From Hypericibacter terrae (lineage in GTDB: Bacteria > Pseudomonadota > Alphaproteobacteria > Dongiales > Dongiaceae), in assembly GCF_008728855.1 (NCBI RefSeq), contig NZ_CP042906.1:4391570-4455569 (forward strand): a stretch of DNA of 64,000 nucleotides. Reading direction: 5' to 3'. Under the pieces are notes generated by a model. That model had not been told where the DNA came from. It made no database searches and saw nothing but the letters and a program-made list of their open reading frames with translations. The translations under genes and the position numbers were made by a program. This document shows, one piece after another, positions 35,942 through 44,705 of this stretch. Each line of letters opens with the position of its first letter. Position 1 is the first letter of the stretch.

Positions 35942-36460
35942 ATGCCACGCGATCGAGGATCGAAGTTCACACGCGCCGCGACATGCGGGCTGCTCCTGGC
36001 AGGGGCCCTGACGGGTTATGCGCTGCTCACTCCCGCCGCGGCCGAAACGGCGGCGCGGCCCACGGGCAACCATTTTCAGGTGCCGATGATGCCCCGCTTC
36101 GACAGCGGCCCGGTACCCCCGCTGGGACCGGGCATTGTCCCGCCGCTCGGACCGACTATGGTCCCACCGCTGGTTTCCGAAAACTCCGGCAACGCCTTCA
36201 ACCGGGTCCGACCGCACCGGTTTCCCTTCTTCCCGTTCATCGGCGGCGGGGCCGTCTATGTGAGCCAGCCTCCGGGCGTGGCGGCAGCGCCATTGTCCGT
36301 GGCGAGTGCGCCCGCGCTGCCGCCACCCCCGCCCGATTTCGAGCCCCGCCTGGTTTCGCTGAAGCCCTTCGCGCACCAGCCGGGCGATCCCGCCTCGGTC
36401 ACGGTCTTGCGCGCGGGCGAGCCGGAAGAGGTGGTGACGTTCTCCGGGACTGCGCACTGA
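35942..36460 (+). CDS. Secreted proline-rich hypothetical protein
   Basis: A 172-aa protein of unrecognised family. Residues 1-35 form a signal peptide (basic start, core CGLLLAGALTGYALL, cut near AAAETA). The mature part is proline-rich: three tandem copies of a short V-P-P-L-G-P-like unit lie at about residues 57-80, and a run of five prolines near 130. The C terminus is a compact VTVLRAGEPEEVVTFSG. GAAGGAAGG lies just before the ATG. Its location is periplasmic or extracellular. It is convergent with the ABC exporter gene; function unknown. Confidence 0.7.
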   Translation: MPRDRGSKFTRAATCGLLLAGALTGYALLTPAAAETAARPTGNHFQVPMMPRFDSGPVPPLGPGIVPPLGPTMVPPLVSENSGNAFNRVRPHRFPFFPFIGGGAVYVSQPPGVAAAPLSVASAPALPPPPPDFEPRLVSLKPFAHQPGDPASVTVLRAGEPEEVVTFSGTAH

Positions 36461-36487
36461 CGAGGCGGCCCTGGCGAAAGCCTCGGG

Positions 36488-38431
36488 CTAACGCCGCTCC
36501 CAGCCCCGGACCGCCTCGAGCGGTTGCGGCTCCTCGCTATAGGGCTCGGGCGACGGCGGCGTGACGATGGCCGATTCGCCGGACGCGCCATCCTTGAGGA
36601 CGCCGGCGCCGAAGCCGCCCGACTGCCGCAGCCAGAGCTTGGCATAGGCACCGCCCAGCTCCAGCAGCTGCGCGTGCGTCCCCTGCTCCACGATGCGGCC
36701 GTTCTCGAGGATGATCAGGCGGTCCATGCGCGCGATGGTCGAAAGCCGGTGGGCGATCGCGATCACGGTGCGGCCCTTCATCAACCCTTCGAGCTGTTCC
36801 TGGATGGCGCCCTCGACCTCGGAATCGAGCGCCGAGGTCGCCTCGTCGAGCACCAGGATCGGCGCGTTCTTGAGGATCACGCGCGCGATCGCGATGCGCT
36901 GGCGCTGGCCGCCCGACAGCTTTACCCCGCGCTCGCCGACATGAGCCTCGAAGCCGCGCCGCCCCTGCCAGTCCTCGAGCGTCTCGATGAATTCGAGCGC
37001 ATGGGCCTTGGCGGCCGCGTCGCGCACCTCGACCTCGGTCGCCCCGGGACGGCCATAGCGGATATTGTCGCGGATCGAGCGGTGCAGCAGCGAGGTGTCC
37101 TGCGTCACCATCGCGATATGGGCGCGCAGGCTCTCCTGCGTGACCTTGGCGATGTCCTGTCCGTCGATCAGGATCCGCCCCTGCTCGAGATTGTAGAAAC
37201 GCAGCAGCAGGTTCACGAGCGTCGACTTGCCGGCCCCCGACTGGCCGATCAGGCCGACGCGTTCGCCCGGCCTGATGTCGAGATCGATGCCATGCAGCAC
37301 GCCGCGCGAGGTGCCATAGCCGAAATGCAGCTTCTCGAACCGCACATGGCCGGTGGTCACCTTGAGGATGCCGGCATTCGGCGGATCGGGCATCTGCAGC
37401 GGCACCGCGATCGAGCGCATGCCGTCCTGCACCACGCCGACATTTTCGAAGATCGCCGTCACGTTCTGCGCCACCCAGCCGGCGATGTTGGCGATCTGCC
37501 AGGAAAGCGGGATCGCCATCGCGACCGTCCCGACCGCGATCAGCCCCAGCGACCAGAGCCACATCGCCATGGCGGCGGTGCCCACCACCATCAGGATGTT
37601 GAGCCCGATGAGGGTGATGCTGAATATCGTGATCAGCCGCTGCTGGCGATGGAAGGTGCGGGTATGCTCATCCACCGCCTCGCGCACGAAATCGTCCTCG
37701 TCGCGCGGCTTGGCGAAGAGCTTGACGGTCAGGATGTTGGTGTAGCTGTCGACCACGCGGCCGGTGAGGGCCGAGCGCACCTCCGACATCTCGCGCGAGC
37801 GGTTGCGCATGCGCGGCACGCAGATGCGCAGCAGGATCACATAGCCGATGAACCAGCAGACCACCGGAATCGAGAGCCACCAGTCATGGGAGGCCAGGAC
37901 CACGAGCGCGGTGCCGCCATAGACCAGGATGTAGAGCACCGCGTTGGTGCTGGCGACCACGCTTTCGCGCAAGGCCGGGCCCGTCTGCATGATCCGGTTG
38001 GCGATCCGGCCGGCGAAATCGTTCTGGAAGAAGGTCCAGCTCTGCCGCACCACATGCCAGTGGCTCTGCCAGCGGATCAGGTTGGTGAGGCCGGGCGCAA
38101 TCGCCTGGTTGGTGACGAGGTTCTGCATGAGCAGGGCCGCCGGCCGCGCCACCAGCAGCACCGCCGCCATGCCGAGGAGCTGCGGCCAGGCCGCCGGGAA
38201 GAAGCTCTGGAAATCATGGGTCGAGACCAGCGTCACGATCCGGCCGATGAAGATCGGGATCGTGGTGTCGAGCCAGGCCACGGCGATGCCGGTCAGGAAC
38301 AGGGCCACGACGAGCCCGCGAACCTGGCGCACATAATGCCAATAGAAGGCCATCAATCCCGACGGCGGGGCCGCGTCGGCCGAGGTCGCCGTCGGGTCGA
38401 GCCGACGCTCGAAGAAGCTGAACAGGGACAT
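36488..38431 (-). CDS. ABC-type exporter, fused transmembrane and ATPase domains (MsbA/multidrug type)
   Basis: Half-transporter of 647 aa that should act as a homodimer. The N-terminal membrane domain (about residues 30-340) has six hydrophobic segments. The ATPase domain (about 365-600) has Walker A GQSGAGKST, signature LSGGQRQRIAIARVI, Walker B ILVLDEATSALDSE and switch VIAIAHRLSTIAR. The C-terminal 50 residues are Ser/Pro-rich. Substrate is not readable: lipid, drug and peptide exporters all share this architecture. It is followed by a convergent gene and preceded by an AI-2E-type permease in the same orientation about 108 bp away. Confidence 0.92.
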   Translation of the reverse strand: MSLFSFFERRLDPTATSADAAPPSGLMAFYWHYVRQVRGLVVALFLTGIAVAWLDTTIPIFIGRIVTLVSTHDFQSFFPAAWPQLLGMAAVLLVARPAALLMQNLVTNQAIAPGLTNLIRWQSHWHVVRQSWTFFQNDFAGRIANRIMQTGPALRESVVASTNAVLYILVYGGTALVVLASHDWWLSIPVVCWFIGYVILLRICVPRMRNRSREMSEVRSALTGRVVDSYTNILTVKLFAKPRDEDDFVREAVDEHTRTFHRQQRLITIFSITLIGLNILMVVGTAAMAMWLWSLGLIAVGTVAMAIPLSWQIANIAGWVAQNVTAIFENVGVVQDGMRSIAVPLQMPDPPNAGILKVTTGHVRFEKLHFGYGTSRGVLHGIDLDIRPGERVGLIGQSGAGKSTLVNLLLRFYNLEQGRILIDGQDIAKVTQESLRAHIAMVTQDTSLLHRSIRDNIRYGRPGATEVEVRDAAAKAHALEFIETLEDWQGRRGFEAHVGERGVKLSGGQRQRIAIARVILKNAPILVLDEATSALDSEVEGAIQEQLEGLMKGRTVIAIAHRLSTIARMDRLIILENGRIVEQGTHAQLLELGGAYAKLWLRQSGGFGAGVLKDGASGESAIVTPPSPEPYSEEPQPLEAVRGWERR

Positions 38432-38539
38432 GGATCAAGGTCTTACAGGGAGTCGCAGTGACGGCAAAGCGGCAAGATTGCGACTCCGCCATGAACGAAA
38501 GAGCATGGCATCCAGGGGCTTGGACGCATTGCAGCCGCT

Positions 38540-39667
38540 TCACGTTCCCGACGAACGGGCCTCGCTCCTCGGCTCGGAGCCGAGGAAATGCCCCAGCGCC
38601 GCCAGCCGCTTGATGCGGTCGCAGATGATCTTGACGGTCGCCAGCATCGGCACCGCCAGCAGCGCGCCGGGGATGCCCCACATCCAGTACCAGAACACCA
38701 GCGAGACGATGATCAGCACCGGGTTGAGGATGAACCGGCGCGCCAGCAGCAGCGGCGTCACCAACTCGCCTTCGATCAGATGAATGGCCAGATAGATGCC
38801 GGTCGGCAGCAGCGCATGCCAGATCGTGCCGAAGGTCAGGAGGCTGGCGAGGAAGATGATGGCGATGCCGCCGAGCGGCCCCAGGATCGGAACATAGTTC
38901 AGCAGGAAAGCCAGCGTTCCCCACAGGACCGGGTCGGGCAGCCCGCAGAAATAGGCGGCGAGGCCGGTCAGCACCCCGACCGCGACATTCATCATGCTGA
39001 TCGTGGCGAGATATTTCGAGATGTTGCTTTCGATCTCCCGCGAGATCTCGACCGCCTGCTTCTTGTTGCTCAGCGTCGGCAGGATCTCGACGAAGCGGCG
39101 CAAGAACAGATCGCCCGACATCAGGAGGAAGAACAGCAGCACCACCATGGTGCCGAGCCCCACCAGCATGTTCCGGGTGCCGCTGAACAGCATGCCGGTC
39201 ACCCCGGGGGTCGCCAGGGTGACCGGCGTCGCCGAGGTCGAGGTGTTGTCCGTGAGATGCTCGATCTGCTTGCTGGCGTTCTCCAGATCGGCCATGGGCT
39301 GCTTGAAGACCCGAACCTGCGCGTCGAGGCGCGCCAGCGCGGCCGGCACCTTGGCGAGCCAGTCGGAGGCCGGTGCGGAGAGGGAGAAGCCGAGTGCCCC
39401 CACGCCGGCGATGACGAAAACGATCATCAGAATGGCCGTCACGCTCTTGGGGATACGGAATTTCGTCCCCAGGCGCATGGCCGGCTGCAGCACGAGATAG
39501 AGGATCGCGGCAAAGATGATCGGCAGGACGATCTGTCCGGCCAGGTAAAGCCCGTAGAACAGCAGCAACAGGAAGATGCCCAGGAGCAGCAGGGTCTTGG
39601 GATCCTCCGGCAGCGGCATCGTCTCGTCGCTGGCGGCCGCCGAAGCGGCTGGCTCAGCCGCGGCCAC
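38540..39667 (-). CDS. AI-2E family transporter (PerM-like)
   Basis: Inner-membrane permease of about 375 aa. The core has eight or so hydrophobic segments with the family blocks AAILYLVLQPAMRLGTKFRIPKS, NYVPILGPLGGIAIIF and LEGELVTPLLLARRFILNPVLIIVSLVFWYWMWGIPGALLAVP. Members export autoinducer-2 or small ions (Na+/H+ antiport is reported for some). The start is uncertain: the frame offers only a GTG at 39667 or ATG 39619. A nearby ATG at 39774 is in another frame that soon stops. The gene lies downstream of the YqjD-like gene. Confidence 0.88.
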   Translation of the reverse strand: MAAAEPAASAAASDETMPLPEDPKTLLLLGIFLLLLFYGLYLAGQIVLPIIFAAILYLVLQPAMRLGTKFRIPKSVTAILMIVFVIAGVGALGFSLSAPASDWLAKVPAALARLDAQVRVFKQPMADLENASKQIEHLTDNTSTSATPVTLATPGVTGMLFSGTRNMLVGLGTMVVLLFFLLMSGDLFLRRFVEILPTLSNKKQAVEISREIESNISKYLATISMMNVAVGVLTGLAAYFCGLPDPVLWGTLAFLLNYVPILGPLGGIAIIFLASLLTFGTIWHALLPTGIYLAIHLIEGELVTPLLLARRFILNPVLIIVSLVFWYWMWGIPGALLAVPMLATVKIICDRIKRLAALGHFLGSEPRSEARSSGT

Positions 39668-39789
39668 CGCCCCCGAGTCCGGGGCGGACTCCGCGGGCGG
39701 CTGGATCGAACTCAGAGTCGTGGCCGGAGAGACGTCGTCGGCGCGGCGGCCGGGACGGACAGCAGACGACTCATTGTCACCCGCGATGC

Positions 39790-40113
39790 TCAGCGAAGCA
39801 CCAACCGGCTGGCGAGGAAGCCGAGACCGAAGGCGAGCAGCACGGCCGTCAAGGGCCGGGCGGTGATCTGCCCCCGGGCCGCTTCGACCGATACGGCGCC
39901 CTGCTCGGACACGGTGTCGTAGAGCTCGTTGGCCCGTTCGCTGATCTGCGACAGGAGCTCATTGGCCCGCTCGCTGGCATGGTCGACCGCACCGCTCTTG
40001 ATCTGGCTGACGATGGCCGCAAAATCGGACTTCAAGGCGCCGATATCGTCGATCAACACGTCCAGATCGACCGGGGCCGAAGCCTTGCGCTTTGATTTCG
40101 TTGTACGTTTCAT
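39790..40113 (-). CDS. DUF883 (YqjD/ElaB-like) membrane-anchored protein
   Basis: Protein of 107 aa. A charged helical N-terminal part (DVLIDDIGALKSDFAAIV, ERANELLSQISERANELYDTV) is followed by a C-terminal hydrophobic anchor with RPLTAVLLAFGLGFLASRL, the DUF883 layout. In E. coli YqjD and ElaB are RpoS-controlled, tail-anchored and ribosome-associated. Start 40113 (MKRTTKSKRK) fits the family; the frame could extend 27 codons more. An exact EcfG promoter lies 63 bp upstream, which matches stress control. Confidence 0.82.
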   Translation of the reverse strand: MKRTTKSKRKASAPVDLDVLIDDIGALKSDFAAIVSQIKSGAVDHASERANELLSQISERANELYDTVSEQGAVSVEAARGQITARPLTAVLLAFGLGFLASRLVLR

Positions 40114-40175
40114 TCGGGAATCCCACTTCGCAAAATGTTGAGGAGGTGGGCAGACGCCCACCCTAACACGGACCA

Positions 40176-40200
40176 AACGCCCCAGCCCCGCCAAGGTTCC
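40176..40200 (-). promoter_or_regulatory. EcfG-type general stress promoter upstream of the YqjD-like gene
   Basis: On the minus strand GGAAC (40200-40196) and CGTT (40179-40176) are separated by 16 nt, an exact EcfG consensus. Transcription would start near 40169, giving a leader of about 55 nt before the start at 40113. Confidence 0.7.
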
Positions 40201-40254
40201 GGCGCGGGGGCCGATACCGTCCGTCCCGGTCGCAACGACGTCAGAACCGGCACC

Positions 40255-41037
40255 TCAAACCGCGTCGGGCGGCAGATAACGGGTCGCGAGCCAGCCGCCA
40301 TCGACCGGCAGCACCACGCCGGAGATGAACTCGGCTTCCGGCGAGGCCAGGAAGCAGACGGCGGCGGCGATATCTTCGGGTTGCCCCACCCGGGGCGCCG
40401 GTGTGGTCTCGATCATGGCGCGCTGGTACCAGCGGCTCTCTTCGATGAAACGCTTGGTCATGGCGGTCTCGATCACGCCCGGCGCCACCGCATTGACGGT
40501 GATTCCGAGTGGCGTCCAATCCGCCGCCAATTGCCGCGTGAACTGCGCGACCCCGCCCTTCGCCGTCGCATAGAGCGCGGAGTTGGGAAATCCGACCAGC
40601 CCGAAGACCGAGCTGACATTGACGACGCGCCCGCCCGGCCGGGTCATGACCTTCAGGCTGTCGCGCGTCAGGCGGATCAGGCTGACGAGATTGACCGAGA
40701 ACAACGTCGCGATCGTCTCGTCGTCATTGTCGGTGAACTGCCCGGCCTCGCGATCGATGCCGGCATTGTTCACCAGCACATCGAGGCGGCCGAAATGCCC
40801 TTGGCAGGCGGCCACGATCCGCGCGGGCGCCTCGCCGGAAGCGACATCGCAGACCAGCGGCTCGATCCGGGCGCTGGCATTGGCGGCGGCGGCCTCGGCG
40901 ACCAGGCTCTCGAGCCCCGCCGGGTTGCGGTCGACCGCCAGCACGCTTGCGCTCTCCGCGGCCATGCGCAAGGCGACGCCGCGACCGATGCCGCTGCCCG
41001 CTCCGGTGACGATGACCGCACGTCCCTCGAACCGCAT
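40255..41037 (-). CDS. Short-chain dehydrogenase/reductase (SDR)
   Basis: NAD(P)-dependent oxidoreductase of 260 aa. The classical SDR motifs are TGAGSGIG (cofactor), NNAG at about residue 92, a catalytic Ser in VVNVSSVFG and YATAKGG (Tyr-x3-Lys). The C terminus has the common VDGGWLATRY ending. Asp after the second strand (AVDRN) suggests NAD. It lies 26 bp downstream of a second SDR, and the two likely share a transcript. Substrate unknown. Confidence 0.92.
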   Translation of the reverse strand: MRFEGRAVIVTGAGSGIGRGVALRMAAESASVLAVDRNPAGLESLVAEAAAANASARIEPLVCDVASGEAPARIVAACQGHFGRLDVLVNNAGIDREAGQFTDNDDETIATLFSVNLVSLIRLTRDSLKVMTRPGGRVVNVSSVFGLVGFPNSALYATAKGGVAQFTRQLAADWTPLGITVNAVAPGVIETAMTKRFIEESRWYQRAMIETTPAPRVGQPEDIAAAVCFLASPEAEFISGVVLPVDGGWLATRYLPPDAV

Positions 41038-41063
41038 GATATGAGACTCCGCTTCGGGTGGGG

Positions 41064-41843
41064 TCAGGCGATCGAGCCGCCATCGACCGGCAGGCTGACG
41101 CCGGTGACGAAGGAGGAGGCGGGTCCGGCGAGATAGAGCACGGCATCGGCGACTTCGGCCGGTTTTCCGAAGCGCCCCAGCGGGTGGAACGCGATGAACT
41201 CTTGCTCGCGTTGGGCGCGCGCCGCCGGATCGCCCAGATCCTCGAACACCGATTGCAGCATCGGCGTGTCGATCGAGCCCGGGCAGACGCAATTGACCCG
41301 GATGTTCTCGGCCGCATGGTTGCGCGCGAGCGAGCGCGTCATGAGCGTGACCGCGCCCTTCGAGGCCGAATAGGGCCCGAGGAGCGGATCGCCCACCAGC
41401 CCCGCCGTCGAGGAGAAATTGACGATGCTGCCCCCGCCCCGCTTGCGCAGCAGCGGAATGAAATGCTTCACCGTCAGGAAGGTGCCATGGACATTGACGG
41501 CGAAGACCTTGAGCCAGTCCTCCTCGGAGCAATCCACGATCTTGCCGAAGGGGCCGATGATGCCGGCGGCGCAGACGACGATATCGACGCCGCCGAAGGC
41601 CGCGTCGGCCTTGCGGGCCGCCTCGGCCAGCGCCGCGCTGTCGGTGACGTCGAGGCAGCGCGATTGCACGTCGCAGGACCGTGGTGCCGCGATCGCTTCG
41701 CGTGTCGCCGCCAGCCCTTCCTTGTCGCGGTCGATCAGGACCAGCCCGGCCGTGCCCTCGCTGGCCAATTTCTGGGCCACGGCGCGGCCGAGGCCCGAGC
41801 CTGCGCCCGTGACGACGGCCGTCTTCCCGGCGAGTGTTGGCAT
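41064..41843 (-). CDS. Short-chain dehydrogenase/reductase (SDR)
   Basis: NAD(P)-dependent oxidoreductase of 259 aa with TGAGSGLG, CAAG in place of the usual NNAG, Ser in IVNFSSTAG and YSASKGA. An LIDRD segment after the second strand suggests NAD preference. Start 41843 (MPTLAGK) has GGGGAG upstream. It precedes the other SDR by 26 bp and follows the M1 aminopeptidase by 85 bp, all on the minus strand. Two adjacent SDRs suggest consecutive oxidation of one substrate, though this is only inference. Confidence 0.91.
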   Translation of the reverse strand: MPTLAGKTAVVTGAGSGLGRAVAQKLASEGTAGLVLIDRDKEGLAATREAIAAPRSCDVQSRCLDVTDSAALAEAARKADAAFGGVDIVVCAAGIIGPFGKIVDCSEEDWLKVFAVNVHGTFLTVKHFIPLLRKRGGGSIVNFSSTAGLVGDPLLGPYSASKGAVTLMTRSLARNHAAENIRVNCVCPGSIDTPMLQSVFEDLGDPAARAQREQEFIAFHPLGRFGKPAEVADAVLYLAGPASSFVTGVSLPVDGGSIA

Positions 41844-41928
41844 TCGATCGTTCTCCCCCGCGTTTGGTTTTATCGAAAGCGGCGTCAACTATTGCAACAG
41901 TGCCGGCCCGCGTCGATGCCCCTTCGCC

Positions 41929-44487
41929 CTAACCGTTTGTCCGGAGCCACTCGTCGATTTCCGGCAGCCGCCGGGCCCTGACGGACAGCCGGAAATCCAG
42001 ATCGGCGTAGTACCGTTCCACCTGCTTCCTGTTGGCCGCCGGCACATGCTCGTCGATGAATTTTCGCAGCGCCGGCAGCAGCGCCGGATCGGTGGACGAT
42101 GCCGCCAGCGACGGCACGAAATTATGCCGCTGCAGCGCGTCGAGCCGGGCATTCACCTCGTCCGGATGCGCGAGCACGAAGCTCCAGGCCAGGCCGGTAT
42201 TGTCGATGGCGACACGGGCGATCATGGCGGGGCTGGTTGTCTTCGGCGGATCGCCGCTCAAGGCCAGGTCGAGGGTTCGCCGCGCCAGAGCCGGTTCCCG
42301 GCTCAAGGCGAGGGCGAGAAAATACTGATCCTTGGCGATCGGGTCGGCGGCACTCTTCGCCAGACCGAGCAGCGCCTCATAGAGGGCCGCATCGGCATCG
42401 AAGGCGACGGCGCGCAGGACAGCTTGCCGGATGGCCGCGGGCAGGACCTTCGGATCCTCCGGATGAGCGACGGAATCCTGAAAACGCCGCCGCGCTTCGG
42501 CGACGACATCCCGGTCGCGGAGCCGGCCGAGGGCGCCGATGAGATCCTCCCGCAGAACGGCGACATTGTCGGCCTCTCCCGGGCGGCGGCCCCACCCGAT
42601 CCGGGCGAAGACCGGCGTCAGGATCCGGATGGCGTAGGATTGCAGCGCGGCGCGTCCCGGCAGGCCGGCATAGAGCGCATCGATCGACAACAGGGTCTCG
42701 ACGATCTGCCGCCAGATGACCGTGTCGGCGTCGGCGCTCGTCCGGCGCGTCAGGTCCAGATAGGCCGGCATCGGCATGAGACCGGCCTCCCCGAGGGCCC
42801 AGGCGTCGTAGAGCAATCCGAGCTGGTCCACGGCCGGCAGAACGGCGAACTTGTCCGCAAGGGTGGCGAACGCGTCCGCCGCATACCGGCTCCGGAAATA
42901 GGCGGCCTGGCCCATATTGATCTTCACCGGCAGGCCGCCCTCGATCTCGAGGGTGACGGGCTTGTCGCCCGTGACGAGGGTCTTGCGCGGCGGATGGCCG
43001 TCACCGACCGAGGCGGCCGAGACGGGCGCGTGCCAGACCAGGGGCTGGCGCGACGCATCATCCACCCCGAAGCGGCCCTGAGCCAGGGCGATCTCCACAG
43101 AGCCCGTCTTCGGCTGCGCCCGTTCGACGCTGATCAAGGGGACGCCGGGCTGCAAGGTGAAGTCGTCCGCGATCGTCTTGATGTTCCGTCCACCGGCGGC
43201 CTCGATCGCCGACCAGAGATCGTCGGTGACGGTGTTCCCGTAGGCATGGCGCCGCATATAGTCGCGAACGCCCTCCCTGAAGACCGTCTCGCCCACATGG
43301 CTTTCCAGCATCCGGATGACGGCCTGGCCCTTGCGGTAGGTGATGTCGTCGAAGGCCTGATCGGCCTGGTCGCCGCTGGCGACGGGCTGCACGACGGGAT
43401 GGGTCGTGCCCTTCGCATCCTGCCGCATCGCCCGCTGGCGCGCGGATTCGGACTGGAGCCACATCGACCATTCCGGATGGAAGCGGTCGGTGGCCTTGTT
43501 CTCCATCCAGGAGGCGAAGCCCTCGTTGAGCCAGAGCTCGTCCCACCAGCTCATGGTCACGAGATCGCCGAACCACATATGCGCCATCTCATGGGCAATG
43601 ACGACGAACACGCGTTGCCGGTCGGACTCGCTCGACAAGGCCGGATCGAGCAGCAGGACCTTTTCGAAATAGAGGATGGCGCCCCAGTTCTCCATGGCGG
43701 CGAAACCGCCGGCCCCGGGTGCCGCGATCAGATCCAGCTTCGGCAGCGGATAGGGAATGCCGAAATAATCGTTTAAATAGCCAAGCAGTTCGACGGCGCT
43801 GTCCAGGGCGAACTGTCCCTTATAGGCGCTGCCGCGCCGCGCGATGACGGCGATCTCGACGCCATCGGCCTGGGTCACCAGCCGCTCCAGATCGCCGATG
43901 CCGAGAAACAGGAGATAGGTCGACATCGAGGGGCTTTTCTGGAAGCGGATATAGTGAAGCCCCGCCTCGGAACGGTCGATCCGGTCGATGGGCATGTTGG
44001 AGACGGCGGTCTCCGTCGCCGCGACCACCACGCTGATCGTGAAGGTCGCCTTGTGCGCGGGCTCGTCCCAGCAGGGCAGGAACCGCCGCGCCGCCACCGC
44101 TTCGAACTGGGTCAGGAGCATCTGGCGCCGGCCGGCGGGCGTGTCATAGCGCGTGACGAACAGGCCCATGGCGGTTTCGTTGATCTTGCCCTTGTAGTCG
44201 ATGGCGAGATCGTAGCGCCCCGGCGGGACTTCCCGGTCGAGCGTGATGGTGATCTGCTGGCGGCCCGCGTCGGCACTCCATGTGCCGGAAAACGCCTGGC
44301 CACTGCCGCTCAGCATGGCCGAGAAGAGCTCCAGATCCAAGCCGTTCAGAATCACCGTCGAGGTCGGCGCCTCGACGGTGAGCGTGATCACCACCCGTCC
44401 TCTGAAGGTCAGCGTCGCCGCGCGCGGCTCGATCTCGACCGCGTAGTGGATGGGCCTGACATTCCGAGGAAGTTCCGTCTGTGCCAT
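41929..44487 (-). CDS. M1 family zinc aminopeptidase
   Basis: Aminopeptidase of 852 aa with the full M1 layout. The exopeptidase motif AAMENWGA (residues 264-267 AMEN) replaces the usual GAMEN Gly by Ala. The zinc site is HEMAH (299-303) and Glu322 in WLNEG. A C-terminal ERAP1-type helical domain follows (about 520-850). No signal peptide, so cytosolic, in the style of PepN or the tricorn-factor homologues. It releases N-terminal residues from peptides. Start 44487 has AGAGGA upstream. It is divergent from the AsmA gene. Confidence 0.93.
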   Translation of the reverse strand: MAQTELPRNVRPIHYAVEIEPRAATLTFRGRVVITLTVEAPTSTVILNGLDLELFSAMLSGSGQAFSGTWSADAGRQQITITLDREVPPGRYDLAIDYKGKINETAMGLFVTRYDTPAGRRQMLLTQFEAVAARRFLPCWDEPAHKATFTISVVVAATETAVSNMPIDRIDRSEAGLHYIRFQKSPSMSTYLLFLGIGDLERLVTQADGVEIAVIARRGSAYKGQFALDSAVELLGYLNDYFGIPYPLPKLDLIAAPGAGGFAAMENWGAILYFEKVLLLDPALSSESDRQRVFVVIAHEMAHMWFGDLVTMSWWDELWLNEGFASWMENKATDRFHPEWSMWLQSESARQRAMRQDAKGTTHPVVQPVASGDQADQAFDDITYRKGQAVIRMLESHVGETVFREGVRDYMRRHAYGNTVTDDLWSAIEAAGGRNIKTIADDFTLQPGVPLISVERAQPKTGSVEIALAQGRFGVDDASRQPLVWHAPVSAASVGDGHPPRKTLVTGDKPVTLEIEGGLPVKINMGQAAYFRSRYAADAFATLADKFAVLPAVDQLGLLYDAWALGEAGLMPMPAYLDLTRRTSADADTVIWRQIVETLLSIDALYAGLPGRAALQSYAIRILTPVFARIGWGRRPGEADNVAVLREDLIGALGRLRDRDVVAEARRRFQDSVAHPEDPKVLPAAIRQAVLRAVAFDADAALYEALLGLAKSAADPIAKDQYFLALALSREPALARRTLDLALSGDPPKTTSPAMIARVAIDNTGLAWSFVLAHPDEVNARLDALQRHNFVPSLAASSTDPALLPALRKFIDEHVPAANRKQVERYYADLDFRLSVRARRLPEIDEWLRTNG

Positions 44488-44634
44488 CTCGTCCTCTTCG
44501 ATAAGCGCACCCAAACCGCAGAAGCGCCGAGCAATCTAGTATTGTCCGGCGCCAGGCCGCGATGAACAACCCATTAAACTTAGGGGAAACCGGTCTGCCG
44601 GTGCCGCGCGGCCTGCCTCCCGCCTCTTTCGGGA

Positions 44635-44660
44635 GGAACAGGACGGCGGACACCCACGTT
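44635..44660 (+). promoter_or_regulatory. EcfG-type general stress promoter upstream of the AsmA gene
   Basis: GGAAC (44635-44639) and CGTT (44657-44660) are 17 nt apart, an exact EcfG consensus. Transcription would begin near 44668, about 38 nt before the start at 44706. An 8-bp dyad, CACCCACG/CGTGGGTG (44651-44658 and 44666-44673), overlaps the -10 element and could bind a repressor. Confidence 0.65.
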
Positions 44661-44705
44661 ACCACCGTGGGTGAAGTGTGCGCCACGAACAGGCAGGCCG
44701 GGGAC

